From positions 3,224,001 to 3,288,000 of the forward strand of contig NZ_OZ244942.1 in NCBI RefSeq assembly GCF_965222285.1: DNA of 64,000 bases, read 5' to 3'. Under the pieces are notes generated by a model that ran no database searches, was not told where the DNA came from, and saw nothing but the letters and a program-made list of their open reading frames with translations. Below are positions 17,520 through 25,849 of this stretch, piece after piece. The position numbers and the translations under genes are program-made. The DNA is from Tepidicaulis sp002389665. Its GTDB lineage: Bacteria > Pseudomonadota > Alphaproteobacteria > Parvibaculales > Parvibaculaceae. The stretch's first letter is position 1, and each line of letters begins with the position of its first letter.

Positions 17520-18171
17520 CGCCCAGGGCCTTACCGGCTTCCGCGCCCGCTTCCGCCTTTTGCGCTTCTGCTTTCGCCTTGGCGCGCGGGCTGCGGCGGC
17601 GCTTTTTCGCCCGGGGCTTGTCCGGTTCGAACAGGCCTTCGGGCGGATCGGCGATGAGCCGGCCTTCGGCCAGCTTCACCTCGGGCACATTGTCCTTGGT
17701 GAAGGGCAGAAGCTCGGCCTTGCCGTTCGGCTGCTCGATCTCCAGAAGATCGCCGGCACCGAAATCATGCACCGCGATCACCCGGCCGAGCAGCTTGCCG
17801 TCCAAGGCCGCAACCTCAAGCCCGACAAGATCGGCATGGAAGAATGCTTCTTCCTCGCCCTCGCCTGCCTCCGGCGCGCCCAGCTTCTCGCGCGGCACAT
17901 AAAGCTCGAGCCCGCGCAGCGCTTCGGCCTGCTCGCGCCGGGTTATGCCTTCCAGCTCGGCGACGACAACGCCCTCGCCTTTGCCGGTGCCCGTCACTTT
18001 CAGCGCGAAGCTGCCCTTTGCCGTTTCCACCGGACCGTAATCGCCAATGGCTTCAGGCTCGGCGGTAAAGGTCTTGATGCGCATGCGCCCATGCACGCCG
18101 TGCGGCGAGGCAATCACGCCAAGGCAGACTTTCGTCTCCCCGGCTCCCTCTCCCGCATCATCTGGGCTCAT
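17512..18171 (-). CDS. rimM: Ribosome maturation factor RimM with Lys/Arg-rich tail
   Basis: This 219-aa protein assists assembly of the 30S head. The N-terminal RimM barrel (CLGVIASPHGVHGRMRIKTFT) and the PRC-barrel region (DLVGLEVAALDGKLLGRVIAVHDFGAGDLLEI) are both present, ending at LIADPPEGLFEPD. After that, residues about 185-219 form a basic Lys/Arg/Ala-rich extension (AKKRRRSPRAKAKAEAQKAEAGAEAG) beyond the normal end near 170-180. It overlaps trmD and lies 53 bp after rpsP. Confidence 0.95.
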   Translation of the reverse strand: MSPDDAGEGAGETKVCLGVIASPHGVHGRMRIKTFTAEPEAIGDYGPVETAKGSFALKVTGTGKGEGVVVAELEGITRREQAEALRGLELYVPREKLGAPEAGEGEEEAFFHADLVGLEVAALDGKLLGRVIAVHDFGAGDLLEIEQPNGKAELLPFTKDNVPEVKLAEGRLIADPPEGLFEPDKPRAKKRRRSPRAKAKAEAQKAEAGAEAGKALGDD

Positions 18172-18224
18172 GCCTCAATCCTCTCGCACCGGGCTCTTGC
18201 CGCCTTGACCCAATCAGGCCCCAA

Positions 18225-18641
18225 TCAGGCTTCGGCGGATTCCTCAGCCGGCGCTTCCTCGGCGGGGGCTTCTTCAGCCGGTGCCTCGGCAGCAGCTTTG
18301 GCTTCTTCCGCTTTCAGGCGCTCAGCTTCCAGACGCTCCTGCGCTTTCTGGCCCGGCTTGCCTTTATTGGGGTTGTTGCGGGCTTCGCGCTTGATGAGGC
18401 CGGCTGCATCGAGGAAACGGGCGACGCGGTCGGTCGGCTTGGCGCCCTGGCCGAGCCAATGCTGCGCACGCTCGGTGTCGAGTTTCACACGCTCTGCATG
18501 ATCCTTCGGCAGGAGCGGGTTGAACGTGCCGATCTTTTCGATGAAGCGGCCATCGCGGGGCGAGCGCACATCGGCGATCACGATCCGGTAGAACGGACGC
18601 TTTTTGGTGCCGCCACGGGCCAGACGAATTTTCGTTGCCAT
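18225..18641 (-). CDS. rpsP: 30S ribosomal protein S16 with acidic tail
   Basis: This 138-aa protein is S16. The core MATKIRLARGGTKKRPFYRIVIADVRS to about residue 80 (TDRVARFLDAAGL) is typical. Beyond about residue 95 comes an added helix-rich segment and a tail with three AEEAP repeats ending EESAEA, strongly acidic. Alphaproteobacterial S16 often carries such extensions. It precedes rimM in the ribosomal operon and follows ffh by 99 bp. Confidence 0.96.
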   Translation of the reverse strand: MATKIRLARGGTKKRPFYRIVIADVRSPRDGRFIEKIGTFNPLLPKDHAERVKLDTERAQHWLGQGAKPTDRVARFLDAAGLIKREARNNPNKGKPGQKAQERLEAERLKAEEAKAAAEAPAEEAPAEEAPAEESAEA

Positions 18642-18739
18642 ATTTGAACTTCCTTTTCTTCGCTCAACTCAAGGGCTTGCGCCCGTTAATCCTCAAAACC
18701 GTTCCCTGAACTCAAAAATCTGAATTCAAAATCTCAAGA

Positions 18740-20275
18740 TCACTTCTTTTTGCCGCGCCCTGAAGGCAGGCCGGGAAGACCGCCCGGGCCACCCAGCCCC
18801 GGCAAGCCACCACCGGCAATCGAGTTCGACCCGAGGCCGGGCGGCAAACCGCCGCTTCCGCCCATTTGCTGCAAAAGCCGTTCGGCCTCTTTCGGATCGC
18901 TCGGCATCTCCGGCATGCCGCCCCCCATCAGGCCGCCCATACCGCCTCCCATGCCGCCGAAAAGACCTTTCATGCCCTTCTTGCCCATCTGCTTCATCAT
19001 GTCCGCCATCTGGCGATGCATCTTGAGCAGGCGGTTGATCTCCGGCACCGAGGTTCCAGAGCCCGCGGCCACACGCTTCTTGCGGCTGGCATTCAGCACT
19101 TTGGGGTTGCGCCGTTCCTGTTTCGTCATGGACGAGATGATCGCCGCCTGACGCTTGAAAATACTGTCATCGAGCTGGGCCTGGCCGAGCTGCTTCTTGA
19201 TCTTGCCCATGCCCGGCAACATGCCGAGCACGCCCGCCATGCCGCCCATTTTGCCCATCTGCTGCAATTGCTCGGCAAGATCGTCGAGGTCGAATTGACC
19301 CTTCTTCATCTTGCGCGCCATGCGCTCGGCTTTTTCCGCGTCGATGGTCTGAGCGGCTTTTTCCACCAGGCTGACGACATCGCCCTGGCCGAGAATGCGC
19401 CCGGCGATGCGGCGGGGATCGAAATCCTCCAGCTCGTCGATCTTCTCGCCCGTGCCCAGAAGCTTGATCGGCACGCCCGTGACATGGCGCATGGAAAGGG
19501 CAGCGCCCCCGCGCCCGTCGCCATCCGTCCGCGTCAGCACGATGCCGGTCAGCCCGATGCGGGACTGGAACTGCTCGGCGACATTCACCGCGTCCTGCCC
19601 CGTAAGGCTGTCGGCCACGAGCAATGTTTCATGGGGACCTGCCAGATCGCGCACCTGCGTGATCTCGGCCATCAGCGCTTCATCGACATGCAGCCGGCCG
19701 GCGCTGTCGAGCATTACCACGTCGTAGCCGCCGAGACGCCCTGCTTCCATGGCGCGCTTTGCAATTGCCACCGGCTCCTGGCCTTCGACAATGGCAAGGG
19801 TGGGAATATCGTTCTGCTCACCCAGCACTTTGAGCTGTTCCTGTGCGGCGGGGCGGCGCGTGTCGAGCGAGGCCATCAGGACCTTGCGCTTTTCGCGGCT
19901 CATCAGCCGCTTGGCGATCTTCGCGGTCGAGGTCGTCTTACCCGAGCCTTGCAGGCCCACCATCATGATGGCGACGGGGGCCGGGGCGTTGAGCGAGATT
20001 TCCGCCGCCTCCGCGCCCAGCGTATCGACCAGCGCGTCATGGACGATCTTGACGACCTGCTGGCCGGGCGTGACGGATTTCAGAACTTCATGACCCACGG
20101 CGCGCGTGCGCACTTTCTCCACGAAAGCGCGGGCGACAGGCAGCGCCACATCGGCTTCGAGCAGCGCCCGGCGCACTTCGCGCAGCGCCTCATCGACATC
20201 CTTTTCCGACAGCGCGCCGCGCCCGGTCAGTTTGTCGAAGACGCCGGAAAGCCGGTCCTGAAGATTCTCGAACAT
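18740..20275 (-). CDS. ffh: Signal recognition particle protein Ffh
   Basis: This 511-aa GTPase binds signal sequences and SRP RNA and delivers ribosomes to FtsY. The start MFENLQDRLSGVFDKLTGRG is the family start; an extension to 20374 is not supported. The N domain is followed by GTPase motifs GLQGSGKTTSTAKIA, DTRRPAAQEQL, DSAGR and TRTDGDGRGGAAL. The M domain has Met-rich helices and SRP-RNA binding residues around SGTSVPEINRLLKMHRQM. The C-terminus (about 450-511) is Gly/Met/Pro-rich and probably disordered. Its receptor gene ftsY is at 23.8 kb on the other strand. Confidence 0.97.
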   Translation of the reverse strand: MFENLQDRLSGVFDKLTGRGALSEKDVDEALREVRRALLEADVALPVARAFVEKVRTRAVGHEVLKSVTPGQQVVKIVHDALVDTLGAEAAEISLNAPAPVAIMMVGLQGSGKTTSTAKIAKRLMSREKRKVLMASLDTRRPAAQEQLKVLGEQNDIPTLAIVEGQEPVAIAKRAMEAGRLGGYDVVMLDSAGRLHVDEALMAEITQVRDLAGPHETLLVADSLTGQDAVNVAEQFQSRIGLTGIVLTRTDGDGRGGAALSMRHVTGVPIKLLGTGEKIDELEDFDPRRIAGRILGQGDVVSLVEKAAQTIDAEKAERMARKMKKGQFDLDDLAEQLQQMGKMGGMAGVLGMLPGMGKIKKQLGQAQLDDSIFKRQAAIISSMTKQERRNPKVLNASRKKRVAAGSGTSVPEINRLLKMHRQMADMMKQMGKKGMKGLFGGMGGGMGGLMGGGMPEMPSDPKEAERLLQQMGGSGGLPPGLGSNSIAGGGLPGLGGPGGLPGLPSGRGKKK

Positions 20276-20539
20276 GCCTTGCGCTAAACCCTTATACGCA
20301 AAAGAAATTTGCACCTGTGAGCGAACCCTCGCCGACAGGTGGTGATCCTGGCCAATTGGCCTCATCCGGACCATTCGGGACAGATTGTTCCGAAAGGTGG
20401 CCGGAAATTAGGCTGAAGGCAGGCTGAGAGTCAAGATAATCGCTATATCGCGCCATTTTGAGGGCCGGAGCGAGGGGCCATTAAAATGCTGCCGTTTTCC
20501 TTTAGACCCCGGTAAAAGGCCCCCGCTAGCCTTGGCCCC

Positions 20540-20830
20540 ATGATCGGTGCGCTTTCCCATGCCCTGACGGGACTTAAATCCGCAGCCTCCGCTTTTACAA
20601 AAGCGGCGGAGACGATTGCCCGCGCCCCCGTCTCCCGGTCCGAAAACACCCCCGAGACGCCTCAGGCAGGCCCGCTGACGGGCACACAGCCCCTCTCCCG
20701 GCCGCCAGAAGATACGCTCCTCACCGGCACGCTCGACCTTCTCCAGGCCGAACACGCCTATAAGGCCAATGCCAAGGTCTTCGCCGCCGTCTCCGAGACG
20801 GAGCGGGACGTCATCGACATTCTCTCTTGA
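20540..20830 (+). CDS. Small protein with flagellar rod/hook C-terminal-like segment
   Basis: This 96-aa protein has an Ala-rich start, a Pro/Thr linker (about 33-60), and a C-terminal helix LLTGTLDLLQAEHAYKANAKVFAAVSETERDVIDIL. That segment follows the pattern of the flagellar basal-body rod/hook C-terminal domain (E.Q.AY.ANAKV....E), as in FlgB/FlgC/FlgG. It lacks the N-terminal rod domain, so it is not a complete rod protein. No flagellar operon is in this window. The function is unknown; a helper or chaperone-like part in rod assembly is only a guess. Confidence 0.6.
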   Translation: MIGALSHALTGLKSAASAFTKAAETIARAPVSRSENTPETPQAGPLTGTQPLSRPPEDTLLTGTLDLLQAEHAYKANAKVFAAVSETERDVIDILS

Positions 20831-20857
20831 GGCCGGGCCTTTCCACTATCACCGCCC

Positions 20858-20945
20858 GTCACCCCGGCCTGCGAGCCGGGGTCCAAACAGCTTCTCCACG
20901 GATCGAAGCCTCTCTATGGACCCTCGCGTCGAGCGCGAGGGTGAC
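20858..20945. repeat. Paired-palindrome intergenic repeat, copy B
   Basis: This 88-bp element is bounded by GTCACCC and GGGTGAC. It contains CCCCGGC...GCCGGGG then GTCCA near the left, and TGGACCCTCGCG...CGCGAGGG near the right. The architecture is the same as copy A at 13966-14050 (left hairpin, GTCC, spacer, GGAC, right hairpin). It lies between the small flagellar-like gene and the CinA-type gene. Confidence 0.75.
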
Positions 20946-20958
20946 GAGGGTTGAGGGC

Positions 20959-21444
20959 TTACGCCCCCTCCAGCCCCTCGATCAGCAGCTCCAGCGCGGC
21001 CTTGGCGAAAAGGCGCATATTCTCGGCGCGTGTGGCTACCCCGGTTGAAACGATGCGGGCAGCGGGGCTGGGGCCCGCAAGGGCGATGGCGGCGGTGCCG
21101 GCAGGCGGCCCATAAGGCGAAGGATCGGGCCCGGCCGCCCCCATTTCCCCGAGCGCCCAGTCCGCCCCCATCTGGCCGCGGAAGCCTTCGGCAATGGCGG
21201 CGATATAATCCTCGGTGAGCGGGCTTTTGCCTTTCAGCGGCGCCCCCTCCAGCCGGTAAAGGGCGCGGCCCGCCTCGCGCGTATAGATGACCGCGCCGCC
21301 GAGATAAAAGCCGGAAGCGCCGGGCTGCGCGACCAAAGCGGCGGAAAGCAGCCCGCCGCAGGTGGATTCGGTGACCGCGAGGCGCTCTCCGCGCGCTTTC
21401 AGCAAAGTTCCCGCCCGGCCCGCCAGGTCTCTTAACTCATCCAT
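20959..21444 (-). CDS. pncC: CinA-type nicotinamide-nucleotide amidohydrolase (PncC)
   Basis: This 161-aa protein matches the stand-alone C-terminal domain of CinA, which deamidates NMN to nicotinate mononucleotide in pyridine-nucleotide salvage. The start MDELRDLAGRAG is preferred to a longer one at 21495. Family blocks are LAVTESTCGGLLSAAL, the YLGGAVIYT strand and a GPDPSPYGPPAGT loop equivalent to the usual AGPxGG. That loop is longer and proline-rich compared with E. coli PncC. The neighbour dapF is divergent. Confidence 0.85.
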   Translation of the reverse strand: MDELRDLAGRAGTLLKARGERLAVTESTCGGLLSAALVAQPGASGFYLGGAVIYTREAGRALYRLEGAPLKGKSPLTEDYIAAIAEGFRGQMGADWALGEMGAAGPDPSPYGPPAGTAAIALAGPSPAARIVSTGVATRAENMRLFAKAALELLIEGLEGA

Positions 21445-21594
21445 CGCGTGTCCTTTCCCCTTCCGCGCGGCCCTGCGACCCCGGCCCTGCGACAAGGTTG
21501 CGGCAAGGCTTTATTGGCAATTTACCCCTCTTTCGCCATATAACGCGCATAGAAACCCTGAGGAACAGGGCTTTACGAGATCAAAGGCGCAGCC

Positions 21595-22464
21595 ATGGCA
21601 ACCCGCGTGCCCTATTTGAAGATGAACGGCCTCGGCAACGACTTTGTCGTGCTGGATGCCCGCGCGCGCCCGTTGGAGCTGACGCCGGAAATCGTCGCCG
21701 CCATATCGAGCCGCGAAAGCGGCATCGGCTGCGACCAGTTCATCGTCATCGAACCGGCGCGGGACGGCGGCGACGTGTTCATGGATATCTGGAACAATGA
21801 CGGCGAGCGGGTGGAAGCCTGCGGCAACGCCACGCGCTGCATTGGCGATCTTCTGATGCAGGAAAGCGGCAAGGACGAAGTGGCGGTCGAAACCGTGGCG
21901 GGCACCTTGCGCGCCATGCCGGGTAAGGATGGCCTTATCACCGTCGATATGGGCGAGCCCCGCCTTGAATGGCACCAGATCCCGCTTTCAGAAGAAATCC
22001 GCGACACGCGCGGCATCGAATTGCAGATCGGCCCCATCGACGCGCCGATCCTGCACACGCCCGCCGCCGTGAATATGGGCAACCCCCACGCGATCTTTTT
22101 CGTGAAAGATGTGAACGCCTATAACCTCGCGCAGATCGGCCCGATGCTCGAACATCACCCGATCTTTCCCGAGCGCGCCAATATCTCGCTCGCGCAGGTC
22201 GACAGCCGTACCCACCTCACCTTGCGCGTCTGGGAACGGGGCGCGGGCCTGACACGGGCCTGCGGCACCGCTGCCTGCGCGGCCGGCGTCGCCGCGATCC
22301 GCAAGCGCCTGACCGAGCGCATCGTGCAAGTCGCGCTGCCGGGCGGCGAACTCACCATCGAATGGCGCGAGGCAGACAATCATGTCTATATGACCGGGCC
22401 CGCCGAGCTCGATTATAAAGGCGAGCTCGACTGGGAAGCCTATGCCGGAAGGAGCGCCTCATGA
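21595..22464 (+). CDS. dapF: Diaminopimelate epimerase
   Basis: This 289-aa cofactor-free racemase converts LL- to meso-diaminopimelate for lysine and peptidoglycan. It starts RVPYLKMNGLGNDFVVLDAR. The two catalytic cysteines are in EACGNATRC and RACGTAACAAG. GNPHAIFFV is the third signature. It overlaps mtaB by four bases (ATGA), forming a coupled dapF-mtaB-ftsY operon that is conserved in alphaproteobacteria. Confidence 0.97.
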   Translation: MATRVPYLKMNGLGNDFVVLDARARPLELTPEIVAAISSRESGIGCDQFIVIEPARDGGDVFMDIWNNDGERVEACGNATRCIGDLLMQESGKDEVAVETVAGTLRAMPGKDGLITVDMGEPRLEWHQIPLSEEIRDTRGIELQIGPIDAPILHTPAAVNMGNPHAIFFVKDVNAYNLAQIGPMLEHHPIFPERANISLAQVDSRTHLTLRVWERGAGLTRACGTAACAAGVAAIRKRLTERIVQVALPGGELTIEWREADNHVYMTGPAELDYKGELDWEAYAGRSAS

Positions 22465-23771
22465 GCGCGCATCTTCATCAAGGCGGCGAGGAGGAACGGG
22501 AGGATAAGCCTGCCGAAATCCTCACCTTCGGCTGCCGCCTCAATACGTATGAATCCGAAGTGATGCGCGGTCATGCCGAAAAGGCCGGGCTCGAAAACGC
22601 CATCATCGTCAACACCTGCGCGGTGACGAACGAGGCCGTGCGCCAGGCCCGCCAGGCAATCCGCAAGGCGCGCCGCGAAAACCCGCTCGCCCGCATTGTG
22701 GTGACGGGCTGCGCCGCGCAGATCGACCCGGACGAATTTGCCGCCATGCCGGAGGTGGATGCGGTGATCGGCAATGAGGAAAAGCTGAAGGGCGAAAGCT
22801 TCACCCGCCTTTCCCTCGGCCAGAACGAGAAAGTGCGCGTCAACGACATCATGTCGGTCAGCGAGACGGCGAGCCATTTCGTGGAAGGCATCGAGGGGCG
22901 CGCCCGCGCCTTCGTTCAGGTGCAAAATGGCTGCGACCACCGCTGCACCTTCTGCATCATTCCTTACGGGCGGGGCAATTCGCGCTCGGTGCCGGCGGGC
23001 GAAGTCGTCTCCCAGATCCGCAAACTAGTGGCCAATGGCTACCGCGAAGCCGTCATCACCGGCGTCGATATCACCTCTTATGGCGCGGACCTGCCGGGCA
23101 AACCTTCGCTCGGCAATCTCTGCGCCCGCATCTTGAAGCTCGTGCCCGAGCTTGAGCGCCTGCGCCTTTCTTCCATCGATTCCATCGAGGTGGACGAACC
23201 GCTGATGCGGCTCATCGCCGAAGAAGAGCGTTTCATGCCGCATCTTCACCTCTCGCTTCAGGCCGGGGACAATCTGACCTTGAAGCGGATGAAGCGGCGC
23301 CACTCGCGCGAGGATGCCATTGCCTTTTGCAAGGAGGCCAAGCGCCTGCGCCCGGAAATGACCTTCGGCGCCGACATCATTGCGGGCTTTCCGACCGAGA
23401 GCGAGGCGATGTTCGAGAACTCCCTCCGCCTTGTGGACGAGTGCGAGCTGACCTTTCTGCATGTCTTCCCGTACTCTGCCCGCCCCGGCACCCCGGCGGC
23501 GCGCATGCCGCAGGTGGACGGTGCGATCGTCAAGGAACGGGCCCGGCGCCTGCGCGAAAAAGGCGAGGCGCGCCTGACAAGCGCCCTGCAAAGCGCGCTC
23601 GGCACCACGCAGAACGTGCTGATGGAAAAACCCGGCCTCGGGCGCACGCCGCATTTCTTCCAGGTCATGCCCGATGCCGCTGCGACGGCTTTGGCAAGGG
23701 AAGGCGAAATCCTGCCGCTTACGATCAAAGGGCTTGAGGATGGCAAGCTCATCGGTATGTTGCCCGCATGA
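22461..23771 (+). CDS. mtaB: tRNA t6A37 C2-methylthiotransferase MtaB
   Basis: This 436-aa radical-SAM enzyme makes ms2t6A at position 37 of ANN-decoding tRNAs. The N-terminal UPF0004 domain supplies one cluster (cysteines in FGCRLNTYES, VNTCAVTNEA and VTGCAAQ). The radical-SAM cluster is in GCDHRCTFCIIPYGRG. FGADIIAGFPTE and LTFLHVFPYSARPGTPAA are conserved, and a TRAM-like end follows. It overlaps both neighbours by four bases. Confidence 0.95.
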   Translation: MSAHLHQGGEEEREDKPAEILTFGCRLNTYESEVMRGHAEKAGLENAIIVNTCAVTNEAVRQARQAIRKARRENPLARIVVTGCAAQIDPDEFAAMPEVDAVIGNEEKLKGESFTRLSLGQNEKVRVNDIMSVSETASHFVEGIEGRARAFVQVQNGCDHRCTFCIIPYGRGNSRSVPAGEVVSQIRKLVANGYREAVITGVDITSYGADLPGKPSLGNLCARILKLVPELERLRLSSIDSIEVDEPLMRLIAEEERFMPHLHLSLQAGDNLTLKRMKRRHSREDAIAFCKEAKRLRPEMTFGADIIAGFPTESEAMFENSLRLVDECELTFLHVFPYSARPGTPAARMPQVDGAIVKERARRLREKGEARLTSALQSALGTTQNVLMEKPGLGRTPHFFQVMPDAAATALAREGEILPLTIKGLEDGKLIGMLPA

Positions 23772-24724
23772 GCGAGCACGAGACCAATCCTGAAAAACCG
23801 GAAAAGAAATCCCTCTTCAAACGCATGAAGGAGGGGCTTCAGCGCTCCACCCAGGCCTTGAGCGAAGGGGTGAGCGGCATCTTCACCAAGCGCAAGCTGG
23901 ACGGGGAGACGCTGCAGGAACTCGAAGATCTGCTGATCATGGCCGATATGGGCCTCGATCAGGCCGCAGCAATTGCCGAGGCCGTGGGCAAGAGCCGCTA
24001 CAACAAGGAAGTAAGCCCGGAAGAGATCCGCGAGATTCTGGCCGAAGAAATCGCCGCCGTGCTCGCGCCCGTCGAAAAGCCCTTCGAGATCGACACGGCC
24101 AAAAAGCCCTTCATCGTGCTCGTGACCGGCGTCAACGGCTCGGGCAAGACCACCACGATTGGCAAGATCGGCGCGAAGCTGAAGGCGGAAGGCAAGTCCG
24201 TCATGTTCGCGGCGGGCGATACGTTCCGCGCCGCCGCCATCGACCAGCTTAAAATCTGGGGGGAGCGCATCGGCGCGCCGGTGGTTGAAACGAAAGTCGG
24301 CGGCGATGCGGCCGGCCTTGCCTTCGAGGCGATAGACCGGGCAAAGGCGGAAGGCACCGACGTCCTTCTCATCGACACGGCCGGGCGCCTCCAAAACAAA
24401 GCGGGCCTCATGGCCGAGCTTGAAAAGGTCGTGCGCGTCATCAAGAAGCGCGACCCGGAAGCCCCGCACCTCTCGCTCCTCGTGCTCGATGCCACGACGG
24501 GCCAGAACGCCATCAACCAGGTGGAAGTCTTCAAAGAGACCGCCGGGCTGACCGGCCTTGTCATGACCAAGCTCGACGGCACGGCGCGCGGCGGCATTCT
24601 CGTCGCGCTCGCCGGACGCTTCGGCCTGCCCGTGCATCTCATCGGTGTGGGCGAGGGCATCGACGATCTTCAAAGCTTCGATGCCAAAAACTTTGCTCGC
24701 GCGATCACAGGTGCTGAAAAATAA
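23768..24724 (+). CDS. ftsY: Signal recognition particle receptor FtsY
   Basis: This 318-aa SRP GTPase docks Ffh-ribosome complexes at the membrane. The N domain begins LFKRMKEGLQRSTQALSEGVSGIF. GTPase motifs are GVNGSGKTTTIGKIGAKL, DTFRAAAIDQL, DTAGRLQNK and TKLDGTARGG. It lacks the long acidic A domain of E. coli FtsY, as is common in this class. It ends the dapF-mtaB-ftsY operon. Confidence 0.97.
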   Translation: MSEHETNPEKPEKKSLFKRMKEGLQRSTQALSEGVSGIFTKRKLDGETLQELEDLLIMADMGLDQAAAIAEAVGKSRYNKEVSPEEIREILAEEIAAVLAPVEKPFEIDTAKKPFIVLVTGVNGSGKTTTIGKIGAKLKAEGKSVMFAAGDTFRAAAIDQLKIWGERIGAPVVETKVGGDAAGLAFEAIDRAKAEGTDVLLIDTAGRLQNKAGLMAELEKVVRVIKKRDPEAPHLSLLVLDATTGQNAINQVEVFKETAGLTGLVMTKLDGTARGGILVALAGRFGLPVHLIGVGEGIDDLQSFDAKNFARAITGAEK

Positions 24725-24891
24725 GCATCGATCAGCTCCCTGATCAGCACTTCTTGATTGACAGCTTCGCAGAAGTAACCGCCAATTTATTCCGCAGCTC
24801 TCAAAATTTTTTGAGAGGTGAGTCACTGTGACTTGCGGGGGCAGGATGGCCATGCGTGGCGCGACACCCCCCTCTATAGGAGGCCACGACG

Positions 24892-25308
24892 ATGGCAACG
24901 AAACCGGCCAAGAAGACGGTTAAAAAAGCGGCGACGAAAAAGGCGGCTGCCAAAAAAGCAGCACCGAAAAAGAAGACGGCAGCAAAGAAGACCGCTGCCA
25001 AGAAAGCGGTGAAAAAGGCCCCGGCCAAAAAGACCGCCCGGAAGAAGGTAGCTAAGAAGAAGGTAGCCAAGAAGGCCGCGACCAAGAAAGCGGCAACCAA
25101 AAAGGCTTCCACGAAAAAGGCCGCGGCAAAGAAGAAGACCGTAGCCAAGAAGAAGGCAGCGCCGAAGAAAAAGGCTGCCGCCAAAAAGAAAGCCGCCCCG
25201 AAAAAACCCGCTGCCAAGAAAAAAGCAGCGAAGAAAAAGGGCCCCGTGCGCAAAAAGACCCCGGTGAAAATGGACACCCCGGCAGCGCCCGCCGCACCCG
25301 CCGTCTAA
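24892..25308 (+). CDS. Histone H1-like Lys/Ala-rich protein
   Basis: This 138-aa protein consists almost wholly of Lys, Ala and Thr in KKxAAKK/PAKKA-type repeats (MATKPAKKTVKKAATKKAAAKKAAPKKK...), ending in a neutral DTPAAPAAPAV tail. Such proteins resemble the C-terminal tail of histone H1 and bacterial AlgP/HctB-type DNA-binding proteins, so non-specific DNA or RNA binding is expected. A strong TAGGAGG site lies eight bases before the ATG, suggesting high expression. The upstream gap holds a hairpin (24798-24817) and a palindrome AGTCAC-T-GTGACT (24821-24833). A good terminator follows. Close relatives of this sequence recur as a MarR tail (28.0 kb) and an aconitase N-terminus (32.9 kb). 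Confidence 0.88.
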   Translation: MATKPAKKTVKKAATKKAAAKKAAPKKKTAAKKTAAKKAVKKAPAKKTARKKVAKKKVAKKAATKKAATKKASTKKAAAKKKTVAKKKAAPKKKAAAKKKAAPKKPAAKKKAAKKKGPVRKKTPVKMDTPAAPAAPAV

Positions 25309-25325
25309 GACATTCCGTCTTTCCG

Positions 25326-25359
25326 AAAAAGGGCCCGCTCGCCGGGCCCTTTTTATTTT
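25326..25359 (+). terminator. Rho-independent terminator after the H1-like gene
   Basis: GGGCCCG pairs with CGGGCCC around a CTCGC loop and is followed by TTTTTATTTTG. Confidence 0.9.
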
Positions 25360-25564
25360 GCCTGCCGGACGGGTTGCCGCCGGATGCGAAAAAAGCTCCG
25401 CTTACGCATTTTCCGATTGACGGAATCATCAACTTAAAGGCGAAATCATCTGGCGGCATTTTCCGGGCGGCACGTCGTCACCGCTTCGGAACACCGCATC
25501 ACTGAGCGGGCCTTCGGCCGGCATGGTGCCGGGGACGCGGGGCCCCTTTACTGGAGAGCCAGAC

Positions 25565-25675
25565 ATGGCGAAGACTCAGAAGGCAGGCGGCAAGGCCGCC
25601 GCTGCCAAAACCGCAAAAGCCCCCGCTAAAGAAGCCGGCGCTGCCGCTTCCAAAGCGAAAAAGGCCAAGAAGTAA
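25565..25675 (+). CDS. 36-aa Ala/Lys-rich small protein
   Basis: This short open frame encodes MAKTQKAGGKAAAAKTAKAP then a similar Ala/Lys run ending KAKKAKK (36 aa). A GGAG ribosome site lies eight bases upstream, and the composition matches that of the H1-like gene 256 bp before it. A terminator separates the two, so it likely has its own promoter in the 25360-25564 gap. It would be highly basic and probably unstructured, consistent with nucleic-acid or ribosome binding. Not proven to be expressed; its composition and ribosome site are the only support. Confidence 0.6.
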   Translation: MAKTQKAGGKAAAAKTAKAPAKEAGAAASKAKKAKK

Positions 25676-25849
25676 GTAACGCTTCTGCGCCGCCGAAGAG
25701 GCCTTTCGCAGCCGGGCTGCGCGGGGAAACCGAATTGGCGGCGCAGCTCTGATGCACCCCGCCCCGCCAGCGCCGCCCAGAGCCGCGCCCAGAGCGGACC
25801 TTAAAGCCCTTCATTGCCGCCCCCGCTTCCCCACCCTATATTGCCTGCC

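Noticed and set aside
24801..25277. Phe/Ala-rich minus-strand frame opposite the H1-like gene
   Set aside because: Same artefact of antisense lysine codons; the plus frame has a strong ribosome site and terminator.
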